Shown here: piece by piece, positions 1 to 8,128 of the stretch
Numbering within the stretch: the stretch's first letter is position 1
Layout of the letters: each line of letters starts with the position of its first letter
Source: Eubacteriales bacterium
GTDB lineage: Bacteria > Bacillota > Clostridia > Lachnospirales > Lachnospiraceae
Direction of reading: 5' to 3'
NCBI GenBank assembly: GCA_030536565.1
Contig: JAUNPT010000011.1
Span: forward strand, 1 to 29,342
Length of the DNA: 29,342 nucleotides
Notes under the pieces: model-generated
Database searches by the model: none
Told to the model about the DNA's origin: nothing
The model's input: the letters and a program-made list of their open reading frames with translations, nothing else
Translations under genes and position numbers: made by a program

Positions 1-257
1 GTTTCATGGTTGTCAGTATTGTCTGTAACCATCTGTGGAAACATAAGCTTTCTGCACAATGCCTCACCCATAGGCATACATATAAGTCCTTTTCCATGAG
101 TTGCCATAAAATTAATATTGGCAGTTGTCGCAAACTGTGCTGCACATATAAAGTCGCCTTCATTTTCTCTGTCCTCATCATCTGTCACAAGAACAAGCTT
201 TCCATGTCTTAAGTCCTCTAGGGCTTCTTCAACTGTGTTAAATTTAAATTCACTCAT
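1..257 (-). CDS. ribBA: 3,4-dihydroxy-2-butanone 4-phosphate synthase / GTP cyclohydrolase II, 3' end missing (off left edge)
   Basis: The first 85 residues are visible, starting MSEFKFNTVEEALEDL. They include the acidic DDEDRENEGD motif, the metal and substrate site of DHBP synthase (RibB domain), which makes the four-carbon riboflavin precursor from ribulose 5-phosphate. The ATG at 255-257 has a GAGG site six bases upstream. It begins 15 bp after the ribE stop, so it is the third gene of the rib operon. The coding frame is open to the window edge. Whether the GTP cyclohydrolase II half is fused cannot be seen; the RibBA call follows the usual Firmicute operon order ribD-ribE-ribBA-ribH. If no fusion exists the gene would be ribB. 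Confidence 0.88.
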   Translation of the reverse strand, partial: MSEFKFNTVEEALEDLRHGKLVLVTDDEDRENEGDFICAAQFATTANINFMATHGKGLICMPMGEALCRKLMFPQMVTDNTDNHE

Positions 258-272
258 TTTAATCCTCACTTT

Positions 273-974
273 CTAAAATCCATATTTCGCCAAAAACTCC
301 CTGCTTATTCCATTTTCTTTTTTCCCCTGACTTTCCTGTACTTCATTAGCAGAAGCTTCGCCACTGTCAGCTCTGCCTCCAGAAATATCCGAAAAACTCA
401 ATAATCTCTCAACATACTTTCCGATGCAGTCATTTTCAAGATTAACTATATCGCCAGCCTTTCTCTGACTAAGGGCTGTAACCTGTCTTGTATGTGGAAT
501 TACCGAAACCGAAAAGCTGTCATGTCCAACCGCTGCAACCGTAAGGCTGATTCCATCAATTGTTATGGAGCCCTTCTCGATTACATATTTTAAAATGCTG
601 CTTCCAGCCTCAATTGTATACCATACTGCATTGCCATCAGCTTTAAGCTCACTTATTTTCCCGGTTCCATCTATGTGTCCCGACACAATATGCCCTCCAA
701 ATCTGCCACCAAGCTCCATGGCTCTCTCAAGGTTGACCACACTGATGCCAGCTTTAAGGGTTCCAAGCGATGAACGATTTAAGGTTTCTGGCATAACATC
801 TGCAGTAAATGTTCCGTTTCCAAGACTTGTCACTGTAAGGCACACCCCATTGACTGCTATGCTGTCTCCTACTCTTGTTCCACGAAGTACATTTTCAGCT
901 TTAATCGTAAGAGTGCCGCCGCCCCGATTTACACTTAGAACCTTTCCTGTTTCCTCAACTATTCCTGTGAACAT
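273..974 (-). CDS. ribE: Riboflavin synthase alpha subunit
   Basis: The 233-residue product starts MFTGIVEETGKV, the highly conserved start of the family. The enzyme dismutates two 6,7-dimethyl-8-ribityllumazines into riboflavin in the cytoplasm. Two lumazine-binding repeats are visible, about residues 1-95 and 96-190, the second around GGHIVSGHIDGTGKI. The start at 972-974 is preferred over a GTG-type codon further upstream because AAAGGGGG sits just before it and the family begins with MFTGI. It overlaps the 3' end of ribD by 20 bp, suggesting translational coupling. The C-terminus is longer than usual: a Ser/Gly/Glu/Lys-rich stretch of roughly 28 residues separates the second repeat from the family-like end ISREFLAKYGF. 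Confidence 0.95.
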   Translation of the reverse strand: MFTGIVEETGKVLSVNRGGGTLTIKAENVLRGTRVGDSIAVNGVCLTVTSLGNGTFTADVMPETLNRSSLGTLKAGISVVNLERAMELGGRFGGHIVSGHIDGTGKISELKADGNAVWYTIEAGSSILKYVIEKGSITIDGISLTVAAVGHDSFSVSVIPHTRQVTALSQRKAGDIVNLENDCIGKYVERLLSFSDISGGRADSGEASANEVQESQGKKENGISREFLAKYGF

Positions 975-2106
975 GACTAACCCCCTTTCCCTCAATCATA
1001 TAGTCATTTCCAAGCTTAACTATATTAGTTTCCTTTATTGTAAATGCTTCATCTGGCTCATCAACTCCAACTCCCCCAACAGATGTGAAGCTATTACTCC
1101 CGCCAAATATTTTAGGGGCTATGTATACATTTACATTATCAACAATTCCTGCCTCTAACGCAGACCAGTTAAGGGTCTGACCGCCCTCCAGATATACGCT
1201 GTCAATTCCCTGGCTTCCAAGTTCATTAATAAGGCTTTTCAAATCTACTTTTTCTTTATGTGACTTATTTTCTATTATTCTGCAGCCTGCCTCCTTAAGT
1301 GCCGCCTGCTTCTTAGCGTTATCACTTACAGTTGCAATGATTGTCGGTACGTCCTTTGCCGTCTTTACAATATTACAGTCCAGCGGTATCCTAAGGCTGC
1401 TGTCACATATTACCCTTACCGGATTATTTCCACCCTGAACCCTGCAGGTAAGCATAGGATTATCTGCAAGAACCGTACCAATTCCTGTCATAATTGCAGC
1501 ATACCTGTTTCTTTGTCTATGTACATGCTCTCTTGCCTTCTCACCTGTTATCCACTGAGACTTACCCTTATAGGTTGCGATTTTACCATCCAGTGTCTGA
1601 GCGTATTTCATAACTACAAGAGGCTTTTTAGTGGAAATATAATGAAAAAAAACTTCATTTATCGCATCACACTGAGCTTTCATAAATCCTGTAATAACTT
1701 CTATTCCCCTGCTTTTTAGAATTTCAATGCCCCTGCCGGACACCTTCGGGTTAGGGTCATTTGAGCCTATTACAACTCTCTTTATCCCACTTTCAATTAT
1801 TGCCTCTGTGCATGGTGGCTGCTTGCCATAATGACAGCAGGGCTCCAAAGTCACATACATGGTTGCATCACGTAATACATAAGCATCGCTTACCCCGCTT
1901 CCTTCTCTTTCCAGACGCTTTCTGAAATTTTTTAAAGCATTCCTCTCTGCATGAAGCCCACCATATTTTTCATGATATCCCTCTCCAATAATACAGCCAT
2001 CTTTTTCAATAACTGCTCCAACCAACGGATTGGGATTAGTCCAGCCTTCACCTTTTTTTGCAAGCTCTATCGCACGTCTCATATACTTTTCTTCTATAAT
2101 TCCCAT
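955..2106 (-). CDS. ribD: Bifunctional diaminohydroxyphosphoribosylaminopyrimidine deaminase / 5-amino-6-(5-phosphoribosylamino)uracil reductase
   Basis: The 383-residue protein has the usual RibD size. The N-terminal half is a zinc cytidine-deaminase-like domain with HAE at residues 52-54 and PCCHYGKQPPC, supplying zinc ligands around C90 and C99. The C-terminal half, from about residue 150, is the reductase domain, with a KYAQTLDGKIAT motif and a conserved LEGG segment. It performs the second and third steps of the pyrimidine branch of riboflavin synthesis. The start is set by AAAGGGAGGG a few bases upstream. It is the first gene of the rib operon, behind the FMN riboswitch at 2341-2447. 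Confidence 0.96.
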   Translation of the reverse strand: MGIIEEKYMRRAIELAKKGEGWTNPNPLVGAVIEKDGCIIGEGYHEKYGGLHAERNALKNFRKRLEREGSGVSDAYVLRDATMYVTLEPCCHYGKQPPCTEAIIESGIKRVVIGSNDPNPKVSGRGIEILKSRGIEVITGFMKAQCDAINEVFFHYISTKKPLVVMKYAQTLDGKIATYKGKSQWITGEKAREHVHRQRNRYAAIMTGIGTVLADNPMLTCRVQGGNNPVRVICDSSLRIPLDCNIVKTAKDVPTIIATVSDNAKKQAALKEAGCRIIENKSHKEKVDLKSLINELGSQGIDSVYLEGGQTLNWSALEAGIVDNVNVYIAPKIFGGSNSFTSVGGVGVDEPDEAFTIKETNIVKLGNDYMIEGKGVSHVHRNS

Positions 2107-2156
2107 ACGTCCCTCCCTTTGTAAGAAACCCTGCCATTACCAGTCTTTATAATTTA

Positions 2157-2202
2157 AAAGACCCTGATTAGCCGGGAAAAATCCCAGTAAATCAGAGCCT
2201 TT
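2157..2202 (-). terminator. Second hairpin in the ribD leader, possible terminator
   Basis: On the minus strand GGCTCTGATT pairs with AATCAGGGTC (two G-U pairs), and a GGGA/TCCC top closes a small T-rich loop. The 3' side runs into TCTTTTAAATT, a weak U-tract. It lies between the main riboswitch terminator and the ribD ribosome-binding site and does not cover that site. It could be a backup terminator or a simple leader structure. Confidence 0.4.
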
Positions 2203-2260
2203 ATATAATGCAGTCCTGGTATTACAGATATCCTTGTGCTGTTTTTCATTAATGATTCAT

Positions 2261-2296
2261 AAAAAAGCTCTGAAATGACTAATCATTCCAGAGCTT
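2261..2296 (-). terminator. Riboswitch-controlled intrinsic terminator of the rib operon
   Basis: Read on the minus strand, AAGCTCTGGAATGA, loop TTAG, TCATTTCAGAGCTT, then a run of T. The stem is about 14 bp with one mismatch. It follows the FMN aptamer by about 45 nt and precedes ribD, the expected place for the expression platform of a transcription-terminating FMN riboswitch. Confidence 0.85.
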
Positions 2297-2340
2297 AATC
2301 CACAAATAATACAAACCATACAATAACTTCTGTATATACC

Positions 2341-2447
2341 GTCTTCTTTCATCCAGACTATACTGTCGGCCCCGGAATTACACCGAGTCATGCCTTGCGG
2401 CTCGTGGGCTTTACCACCGGTGGAGAATTTCACTCCGCCCTGAAGAA
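2341..2447 (-). promoter_or_regulatory. FMN riboswitch (RFN element)
   Basis: The minus strand carries the RFN landmarks in order: AGGGCGGAGTGAAATTCTCC, then ACCGGTGGTAAAGCCCACGAG, a variable arm, then GGTGTAATTCCGGGGCC, then GACAGTATAGTCTGGATG. The ends TCTTC and GAAGA form the closing P1 helix. It lies upstream of ribD. FMN binding should favour the terminator at 2261-2296 and shut the operon down when flavin is plentiful. Confidence 0.97.
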
Positions 2448-2467
2448 TATATTAAATTTATGGTGTT

Positions 2468-2496
2468 ACTATACACCTATATTTTAAATTTGTCCA
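2468..2496 (-). promoter_or_regulatory. Predicted sigma-A promoter of the rib operon
   Basis: TGGACA (2491-2496) and TATAGT (2468-2473), each one base from consensus, are separated by exactly 17 bp. The predicted start near 2461 gives a transcript that enters the FMN aptamer after about 15 nt. The -35 box is only 17 bp past the stop of the chemoreceptor gene. Confidence 0.7.
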
Positions 2497-2512
2497 GTAC
2501 ATTTTACTATTC

Positions 2513-3985
2513 TTACTTCAGCTTTTCCAGCTTCTGTGCAATGTTTTCCAATGATTTTGTAAAATCATCGACCAGCTTTGCATTAGTTTCACTTACTGCA
2601 GTTGCTTCCTCTGTACTTGCAGTTATTTCTTCGCTGCTTGCTGACAACGTGCTCACACTGTCAACGATTCCATTATTTGCCGCAATAAGCTGCTGCATCA
2701 TTGTACTTACCTCAGTTACATCATCATTTAATGTGACAACGATATCCTTTATTCCCGCAAAGCGCTCATTAGTATCCTTAACATATACTACTTCTTCCTT
2801 TGATAAAGTTACATTTTCGTCAACTCTGCTTACAACTTCTCCCGCATCCTCAGTAAGAGCATCCAATATACTGGATATATTTTCAGTTGCCTGCTTTGTC
2901 TGGTCTGCTAATACCCTTATCTGGTCTGCGACTACCGCAAACCCTCTGCCTGCCTCTCCTGCTCTTGCGGCTTCAATAGAAGCATTAAGTGCCAAAAGGT
3001 TAGTCTGGCTTGAGATTCCAAGAATCATGTCCGTAATGTTTCTAACCTCTGCCGATTTCTGCTGAAGCTGCTCTGCTGACTGTTTCATAATCCCACCAGC
3101 TTCAATTGCCTTATCTACGTGCTGTGAAAGGCTGTCCATTGACTGTGCACCTTCCTCAACAAGCTTTTTTGTATCATTACTGAGTTCAAGAATCTGCTCT
3201 GTCCTCTGGCTTGTATTATCAATAATACTCTGTATCTCTTTTGTCTGGTCAATCTGATGGGCAATTGCCTCTGTATTTGCCACAACACCAGCAGAAATGT
3301 CCTGCATCGAACGGCTAAGTCCATTAGATGCTGCTTCTATCTGTTTCATAGAATCTTCCATGCTAACCATTTCATCAGTAACACCAGCAGCAACACTTAC
3401 CATTCTGTCAGCTGCTTCCATATTTTTATCCATCGCTGCCTTAATCTCTGCAGTAGAATCTGAAACATAGGCATTAATTATTCTGACACTGAAACCAGCA
3501 GCTAAAAATACCAATATGCCAATTGCCGTCTCTACTACTGATACTTCAAGAACACCCTGGACATCAACTGCTCCTGAAACAATCATTATAACCTTTGCAA
3601 TATTAACTGCTAAAAATAATAATGCAGTTGACAAAACGAGCTTAATATTTAATGTCATTATCAGACCAATAATCATTGGAATCATATAAGGGTATGCTAC
3701 ATTCCCCGGAGCTGCAAGCAGCATGGCTGCATATGAAAATGAAAAAGATACTGCAATAAATAATGCATACACATTACTGCTTTTAAGTTTTATATATAAA
3801 ATCACTGCAAGCAGTATAGAAACCACTGCTGAAGCCATCGGAACTGCAATGACCAGCCTATTTGCATCTGTAGCCAGCATACGGGCCATCATTCCCATAA
3901 ACATTAAAGATAATGTCGCTACCTGACCTATACACAACAGTTTGCTTGTTTTTACCAAATGTTTCCTATGAATATTTTCTTCCAT
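2513..3985 (-). CDS. Methyl-accepting chemotaxis protein with multi-span membrane sensor
   Basis: The 490-residue protein has about six hydrophobic segments in its first 185 residues with only short loops, so the sensor appears buried in the membrane. A long coiled-coil signalling domain follows; its hairpin tip reads SSQTNLLALNASIEAARAGE then AGRGFAVVADQIR (around residue 343), the CheA/CheW-binding region of MCPs. No HAMP domain and no C-terminal CheR-binding pentapeptide is seen. The ATG at 3983-3985 is chosen because GAGGA precedes it by five bases; an ATG at 3997 and a GTG at 4003 are in frame but poorly placed. The ligand cannot be told from sequence. No other chemotaxis genes are in the window. 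Confidence 0.9.
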   Translation of the reverse strand: MEENIHRKHLVKTSKLLCIGQVATLSLMFMGMMARMLATDANRLVIAVPMASAVVSILLAVILYIKLKSSNVYALFIAVSFSFSYAAMLLAAPGNVAYPYMIPMIIGLIMTLNIKLVLSTALLFLAVNIAKVIMIVSGAVDVQGVLEVSVVETAIGILVFLAAGFSVRIINAYVSDSTAEIKAAMDKNMEAADRMVSVAAGVTDEMVSMEDSMKQIEAASNGLSRSMQDISAGVVANTEAIAHQIDQTKEIQSIIDNTSQRTEQILELSNDTKKLVEEGAQSMDSLSQHVDKAIEAGGIMKQSAEQLQQKSAEVRNITDMILGISSQTNLLALNASIEAARAGEAGRGFAVVADQIRVLADQTKQATENISSILDALTEDAGEVVSRVDENVTLSKEEVVYVKDTNERFAGIKDIVVTLNDDVTEVSTMMQQLIAANNGIVDSVSTLSASSEEITASTEEATAVSETNAKLVDDFTKSLENIAQKLEKLK

Positions 3986-4058
3986 AATTTTCCTCATTTC
4001 CACTTTTGTCTGATAAAGTATATTATTTTTTCAGCATAATCTGTATGCCTACACAGTT

Positions 4059-4087
4059 ATGCTATGCCTATGCCAGCCATTTGTCAA
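4059..4087 (-). promoter_or_regulatory. Possible promoter of the chemoreceptor gene
   Basis: Consensus TTGACA at 4082-4087, 17 bp spacer, TAGCAT at 4059-4064 (four of six). It lies in the 112-bp gap after the histidine kinase gene. No sigma-28 type -10 (GCCGATAA) was seen. The gap also contains repeated GGCATA words of unknown meaning. Confidence 0.45.
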
Positions 4088-4097
4088 CAATTTATAA

Positions 4098-5456
4098 TTA
4101 TTTTTCAGAAAAAATCAATTTAATACTTGTTCCTTTATTAAGTTCACTTTCAAGCTCAAGTCTTGCATTGGCATGCTGTGAAACAATGTGTTTTACGATT
4201 GCAAGTCCAAGTCCTGTTCCACCTGTCTGCTTAGAACGGCTCTTATCAACACGGTAAAAGCGTTCAAAAATACGCTCCTGGTTTTCTTTGGAAATTCCAA
4301 TACCAGTGTCAACCACCTCAACAAAGATTTCTTTATTGCTGCTCTGCGAAACTGTTATATCTACCCTTCCCTGCGGCTTATTATAACGGATTGCATTATC
4401 GCACAGATTATAGACCAGCTCGTCCATCATCTGCCTGTTGGCATTTACAATCTGAGATGAACCATGCAGATTTAACTCAACCTGATTTTTTTCTGCAGCA
4501 AACCCCAATGTATCAACTGCTCCTTTAGCGATTTCATATAAATCCACGCTTTCAAAGATATCACATTCACTGCTTCCTCCATCAAGCTGTGATAACCTGA
4601 TAATATCATTAATCAATGTAAGCAGGCGGTTAGAGCTTTTATGGATTTCCTTAGCAAACCTTACTACATCATCGCTGCCTGCCATACCGCTTTCAATCAA
4701 CTCTGAATATCCAGAAATTGATGTAAGCGGTGTCTTTAATTCATGGGATACATTTGCAGTGAACTCCTGGCGCATATCAGCATTTTTTAAAATATCCTGA
4801 TGCTGCCTTTTTATTGTGTTAACAAATGGAACAAGCTCCTTATACACCTTAATCGAATCCGTACCATCAAGATTTTCAGCAAGCAAATCAATTGGGTCAA
4901 TAATACTCTTTGCCAGATAATGGCCTAAAAAGAAACAGGCAAGTAAAAGAAAAACACATAATACACCTATCAATGGAAATGAACTTAAATATACACTGAC
5001 AAGGCTTCCCGTTTCCTTTGCCACACGCAGGATATACCCATCATTCAAACGATACGCATAATAAAAGGTACTCTTTCCAACTGTAGACGAATTTCTGACC
5101 GCCTGTCCTTCACCTTCTTTGACAGCCTGTTTGATTTCCGGCCTTTTACTGTGGTTATCCATAGCTCCAATCTCTGCATTTGTATCCATAATCGCTGTTC
5201 CATCAGGAGCAATAACTGTCACCCTAAGCTTCATGTCATCATGGTTAAATACCTCAAAATCCACATGAGCCGGGTCTGACGCCACTCTGCCCGAATTAGT
5301 TTCTACAATCAGATATGTGTACTCTTTTAAATTTGACATCACTTCACTCTTAAACAATTTATAGTAAACAACTGAAACTAGCGATACTGTTGCCAGTATC
5401 GCTAAAAGTGCCACTACCATGAATTGCAGATTTATCTTTCTTTTCATACTCTTCAT
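4098..5456 (-). CDS. phoR: PhoR-type sensor histidine kinase
   Basis: The 452-residue membrane kinase has a transmembrane helix at about residues 10-33, an extracytoplasmic domain to about 160, a second helix (PLIGVLCVFLLLACFFLGHYLA), and then the kinase core. The phosphoacceptor is H238 in NVSHELKTPLTS; the ATP-binding domain carries NLCDNAIRYN (N box), VDTGIGIS (G1) and GGTGLGLAIVKHIV (G2). It begins 18 bp after the response regulator and is co-transcribed with it. Assignment to the phosphate system rests on this pairing and on the pstB, phoU and Na+/Pi genes just upstream; the sensor domain alone would not prove it. ATG 5447 is an alternative start. Confidence 0.85.
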   Translation of the reverse strand: MKSMKRKINLQFMVVALLAILATVSLVSVVYYKLFKSEVMSNLKEYTYLIVETNSGRVASDPAHVDFEVFNHDDMKLRVTVIAPDGTAIMDTNAEIGAMDNHSKRPEIKQAVKEGEGQAVRNSSTVGKSTFYYAYRLNDGYILRVAKETGSLVSVYLSSFPLIGVLCVFLLLACFFLGHYLAKSIIDPIDLLAENLDGTDSIKVYKELVPFVNTIKRQHQDILKNADMRQEFTANVSHELKTPLTSISGYSELIESGMAGSDDVVRFAKEIHKSSNRLLTLINDIIRLSQLDGGSSECDIFESVDLYEIAKGAVDTLGFAAEKNQVELNLHGSSQIVNANRQMMDELVYNLCDNAIRYNKPQGRVDITVSQSSNKEIFVEVVDTGIGISKENQERIFERFYRVDKSRSKQTGGTGLGLAIVKHIVSQHANARLELESELNKGTSIKLIFSEK

Positions 5457-5474
5457 AATATTATTCCATTCTTC

Positions 5475-6158
5475 TTATTCTGTATCTACATCAAGGAAAT
5501 ACCCAACATTTCTAACTGTCTTAATGTAAGAGCCTGCGCTGCCAAGCTTCTGCCTTAATGTCTTAATATGAACATCTAAGGTTCTTGATTCACCTTCATA
5601 ATCTGTACTCCATATTTTTTCCATAATATTGTCACGTGAGAGCACAATTCCCTGATTGACTGTAAGATACTTTAGCAGCTCATATTCTTTAAATGTTAAC
5701 TCAACCTGCTTATCTTCTACAAAGGCCGCATGTTTTTCATCATCTATAAACAGACAGCCCACCTTTAGAAACTTTTCAGCCTCCATTCCGCCTACACGCC
5801 GAAGAAGCGCCTTTACTCTGGAAATAAGTTCCATAACACCAAACGGCTTTGTAAGATAATCATCAGCACCAAGGTCTAATCCCTTGACTTTATCAATCTC
5901 CGAGGTCTTAGCTGTAATTAAGATTACTGGAATCCTTCTGGTTTCTGGTGTTGCACGGAGCTTTGTAAGAATCGACAACCCATCTTCATCTGGCAGCATA
6001 ATATCTAACATAATTAAATCTGGCAGTCTGTCCTGCAGCTGCTTTTGAAATTCTTTTGCACATGCACATTCCACTGTCTGGTGCCCTACGTTCTTTAGTG
6101 CAAAGCTCTCTATTTCGCTTATGTTTTTATCATCTTCAACAATATAAATCAATGCCAT
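5475..6158 (-). CDS. phoP: PhoP/PhoB-type response regulator (OmpR family)
   Basis: The 227-residue protein has a receiver domain (about 1-120) with the acidic pair EDD near the start, phosphoacceptor D52 in MLDIMLPDEDG and a conserved Lys in LTKPFGV. A winged-helix DNA-binding domain follows (about 125-225), ending in the typical SRTLDVHIKTLRQKLG and TVRNVGYFL. It should be phosphorylated by the adjacent kinase and bind the 11-bp-spaced repeats described upstream of three transcription units. GGAGG lies about ten bases before the ATG. It begins 35 bp after the cotransporter stop with no terminator between, so it is probably part of that operon. Confidence 0.88.
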   Translation of the reverse strand: MALIYIVEDDKNISEIESFALKNVGHQTVECACAKEFQKQLQDRLPDLIMLDIMLPDEDGLSILTKLRATPETRRIPVILITAKTSEIDKVKGLDLGADDYLTKPFGVMELISRVKALLRRVGGMEAEKFLKVGCLFIDDEKHAAFVEDKQVELTFKEYELLKYLTVNQGIVLSRDNIMEKIWSTDYEGESRTLDVHIKTLRQKLGSAGSYIKTVRNVGYFLDVDTE

Positions 6159-6193
6159 AATTTTTCATTCCTCCGTAATCTTACGTTTCAGCC

Positions 6194-7990
6194 TTAAGCT
6201 CTGACTGTGCCAGCCTTCCTGCTGCTTACAGGCAGCTGGTACTTTTCCTTATATTCAGCATATCTTGACTTAAACTGCTCGTTATCCTCACGTTTTATTG
6301 TATCAAGATATTCGTGTGTGTCAAATCCTTCTAATTTTGTCTGAATAAGGCATACAGCAATATTGGAACAATGATCTGATACTCTCTCGTAATTAGTAAG
6401 CAAATCCGAATGGACAAATCCTAACTCAATAGTGCATTTACCCTCTGTAAGACGTCTTACATGTCTTGACTTTAATTCCATATTCAAATCATCAATAACT
6501 TCTTCCAACGGCTCTACTGTCTTAGCCAGTTCTATGTTTTCTTCCTCAAAAGAGGTAAATGTTTTTGTTACAATTTCTTTTACTGCCTCTGTAAATATCT
6601 GCATTTCCATACGTGCCTTCTCCGAAAATGCCATTTCCTTGTCATACATTTCCCTGGCAGTTTCAGTAATATTACATGCATGGTCGGAAATTCTTTCAAA
6701 ATTTCCAATAGTATGAAGCAGCATTGAAAGCTCCTCTGAATCTTTCTCTGATAAATCCCTGCTGGACAATTTCATAAGATATGTTCCTAAAACATCTTCA
6801 TATCTGTCAACTCTGTCCTCCATTGAGCTAACCCTTGTTGCCGCATTTTCAGAGAAATTACCAACTAAATCCAGCGCAGTAAACAATGACTTTTTTGAAA
6901 GCTCCGCCATATTATTAGTAACTTCCTTGCAGTGCTGCATTGCAAGACTTGGCTTATCTAAGAATCTTTCGTCCAGAAGTGCAAATTCGTCCGGCACTTC
7001 CATATTTTCTTCCTTTGTATCTCTTACTGTCATACATGCAAGCTTCTCCAGTAATCTGCCAAATGGAAGCAGCAGAAGAGTTGCTGTTACATTAAATACT
7101 GTATGAATCACGGCAATTCCCATTGCATTAGCACTATCACTTAAGAATGCAAATGGAACAAATGTATTAATAAGGTAAAATACTGCCATAAAAATAATTG
7201 TACCTATGATATTAAAATAAAGATGCACCAAAGCTGCTCTCTTTGCATTCTTACTTGCTCCAACTGATGAAATCATGGCTGTTACGCAGGTTCCGATATT
7301 CTGTCCCATAATAATAGGAAATGCGGTCGCATATGCCAGGCTTCCTGTTGCACAAAGTGCCTGTAGTATACCAACAGAAGCCGATGAACTCTGGATAATT
7401 GCAGTTAATACAAGTCCGGCAACCATTCCTAATACCGGATTTGAAAACATTGTTAATATGTTTGTAAATTCCGGTACATCTGCAAGCGGCTTTACAGCGG
7501 CACTCATTGCATCCATACCTGTCATAAGTATTGCAAAACCTATCATAATAAGTCCGATATCATGCTTCTTTTCCTTCTTCATAAACATAATAAAGACTAC
7601 ACCAGCTAATGCAAGGATTGGTGAAAATGATGAAGGCTTTAACATTCTAATCCAGAAATTATTACTTTCAATACCTGTCAGACTAAGAATCCACGATGTG
7701 GCTGTTGTACCAATATTAGCACCCATGATAATGCCAACTGCCTGATGAAGCTTCATTATCCCAGAGTTTACAAAGCCTACAACCATAACTGTTGTTGCTG
7801 AAGATGACTGGATTACAGCTGTTACACCAGCACCCAGAAGAACCGCCTTAATAGGATTAGACGTCAGTTTTTCCAATATTTTTTCAAGTTTACCACCAGA
7901 CGCCTTAGAAAGCCCGTCCCCCATAATGTGCATTCCATATAGGAAAAGGGCCAATCCTCCAACCATAGATAACAAATCAAAAATGTCCAT
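6194..7990 (-). CDS. Na+/phosphate cotransporter family protein with C-terminal PhoU-like domain
   Basis: The 598-residue protein is built from two inverted membrane halves, each marked by the family signature: VIQSSSATTV and IIQSSSASVG. About eight or nine helices occupy the first 330 residues, followed by a cytoplasmic helical PhoU-like domain to about 570. It resembles the bacterial NptA/YjbB type, which uses the sodium gradient to move phosphate; direction in this organism is not known. The ATG at 7988-7990 is preferred over one at 8002 because GAGG lies six bases before it. It precedes the two-component genes and sits behind a predicted PhoP-controlled promoter, suggesting low-phosphate induction with phoP and phoR in the same transcript. 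Confidence 0.9.
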   Translation of the reverse strand: MDIFDLLSMVGGLALFLYGMHIMGDGLSKASGGKLEKILEKLTSNPIKAVLLGAGVTAVIQSSSATTVMVVGFVNSGIMKLHQAVGIIMGANIGTTATSWILSLTGIESNNFWIRMLKPSSFSPILALAGVVFIMFMKKEKKHDIGLIMIGFAILMTGMDAMSAAVKPLADVPEFTNILTMFSNPVLGMVAGLVLTAIIQSSSASVGILQALCATGSLAYATAFPIIMGQNIGTCVTAMISSVGASKNAKRAALVHLYFNIIGTIIFMAVFYLINTFVPFAFLSDSANAMGIAVIHTVFNVTATLLLLPFGRLLEKLACMTVRDTKEENMEVPDEFALLDERFLDKPSLAMQHCKEVTNNMAELSKKSLFTALDLVGNFSENAATRVSSMEDRVDRYEDVLGTYLMKLSSRDLSEKDSEELSMLLHTIGNFERISDHACNITETAREMYDKEMAFSEKARMEMQIFTEAVKEIVTKTFTSFEEENIELAKTVEPLEEVIDDLNMELKSRHVRRLTEGKCTIELGFVHSDLLTNYERVSDHCSNIAVCLIQTKLEGFDTHEYLDTIKREDNEQFKSRYAEYKEKYQLPVSSRKAGTVRA

Positions 7991-8047
7991 TTCATACCTC
8001 ATTTCTGTATTTTACTTATTCTTTACAAATTGAGTATAAAATAGACA

Positions 8048-8104
8048 TCTATAATTTAAGTTAAGCTTATGTAAAATCCGGGTAAAATTTACACGCTCTT
8101 TACA
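8048..8104 (-). promoter_or_regulatory. Predicted PhoP-controlled promoter of the Na+/phosphate cotransporter gene
   Basis: On the minus strand three hexamers start 11 bp apart: TTTTAC (8082-8087), TTTTAC (8071-8076) and CTTAAC (8060-8065). A -10-like TATAGA follows at 8048-8053, with a -35-like TTTACA at 8070-8075 and a 16-bp spacer. Further upstream two TTTACA copies, 11 bp apart but on the plus strand, lie at 8088-8093 and 8099-8104. Direct TTnACA-like repeats spaced 11 bp are the known form of the Bacillus PhoP box. There is no terminator after phoU, so read-through from pstB-phoU is also possible. Confidence 0.62.
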
Positions 8105-8128
8105 CATTTAACAAGAACTGCACATTTT

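Noticed and set aside
565..1158. Plus-strand frame opposite ribE and ribD
   Set aside because: Lies across two confident riboflavin genes on the other strand and shows no family features.
2157..2202. Hairpin as a ribosome-binding-site sequestering element
   Set aside because: The ribD AAAGGGAGGG site lies outside the stem, so translational masking is not supported; kept only as a possible terminator or structure.
7275..7745. Long plus-strand reading frame inside the Na+/phosphate cotransporter gene
   Set aside because: It is antisense to a clear family member, has no ribosome-binding site of note and its residue pattern is just the complement of membrane-helix codons.
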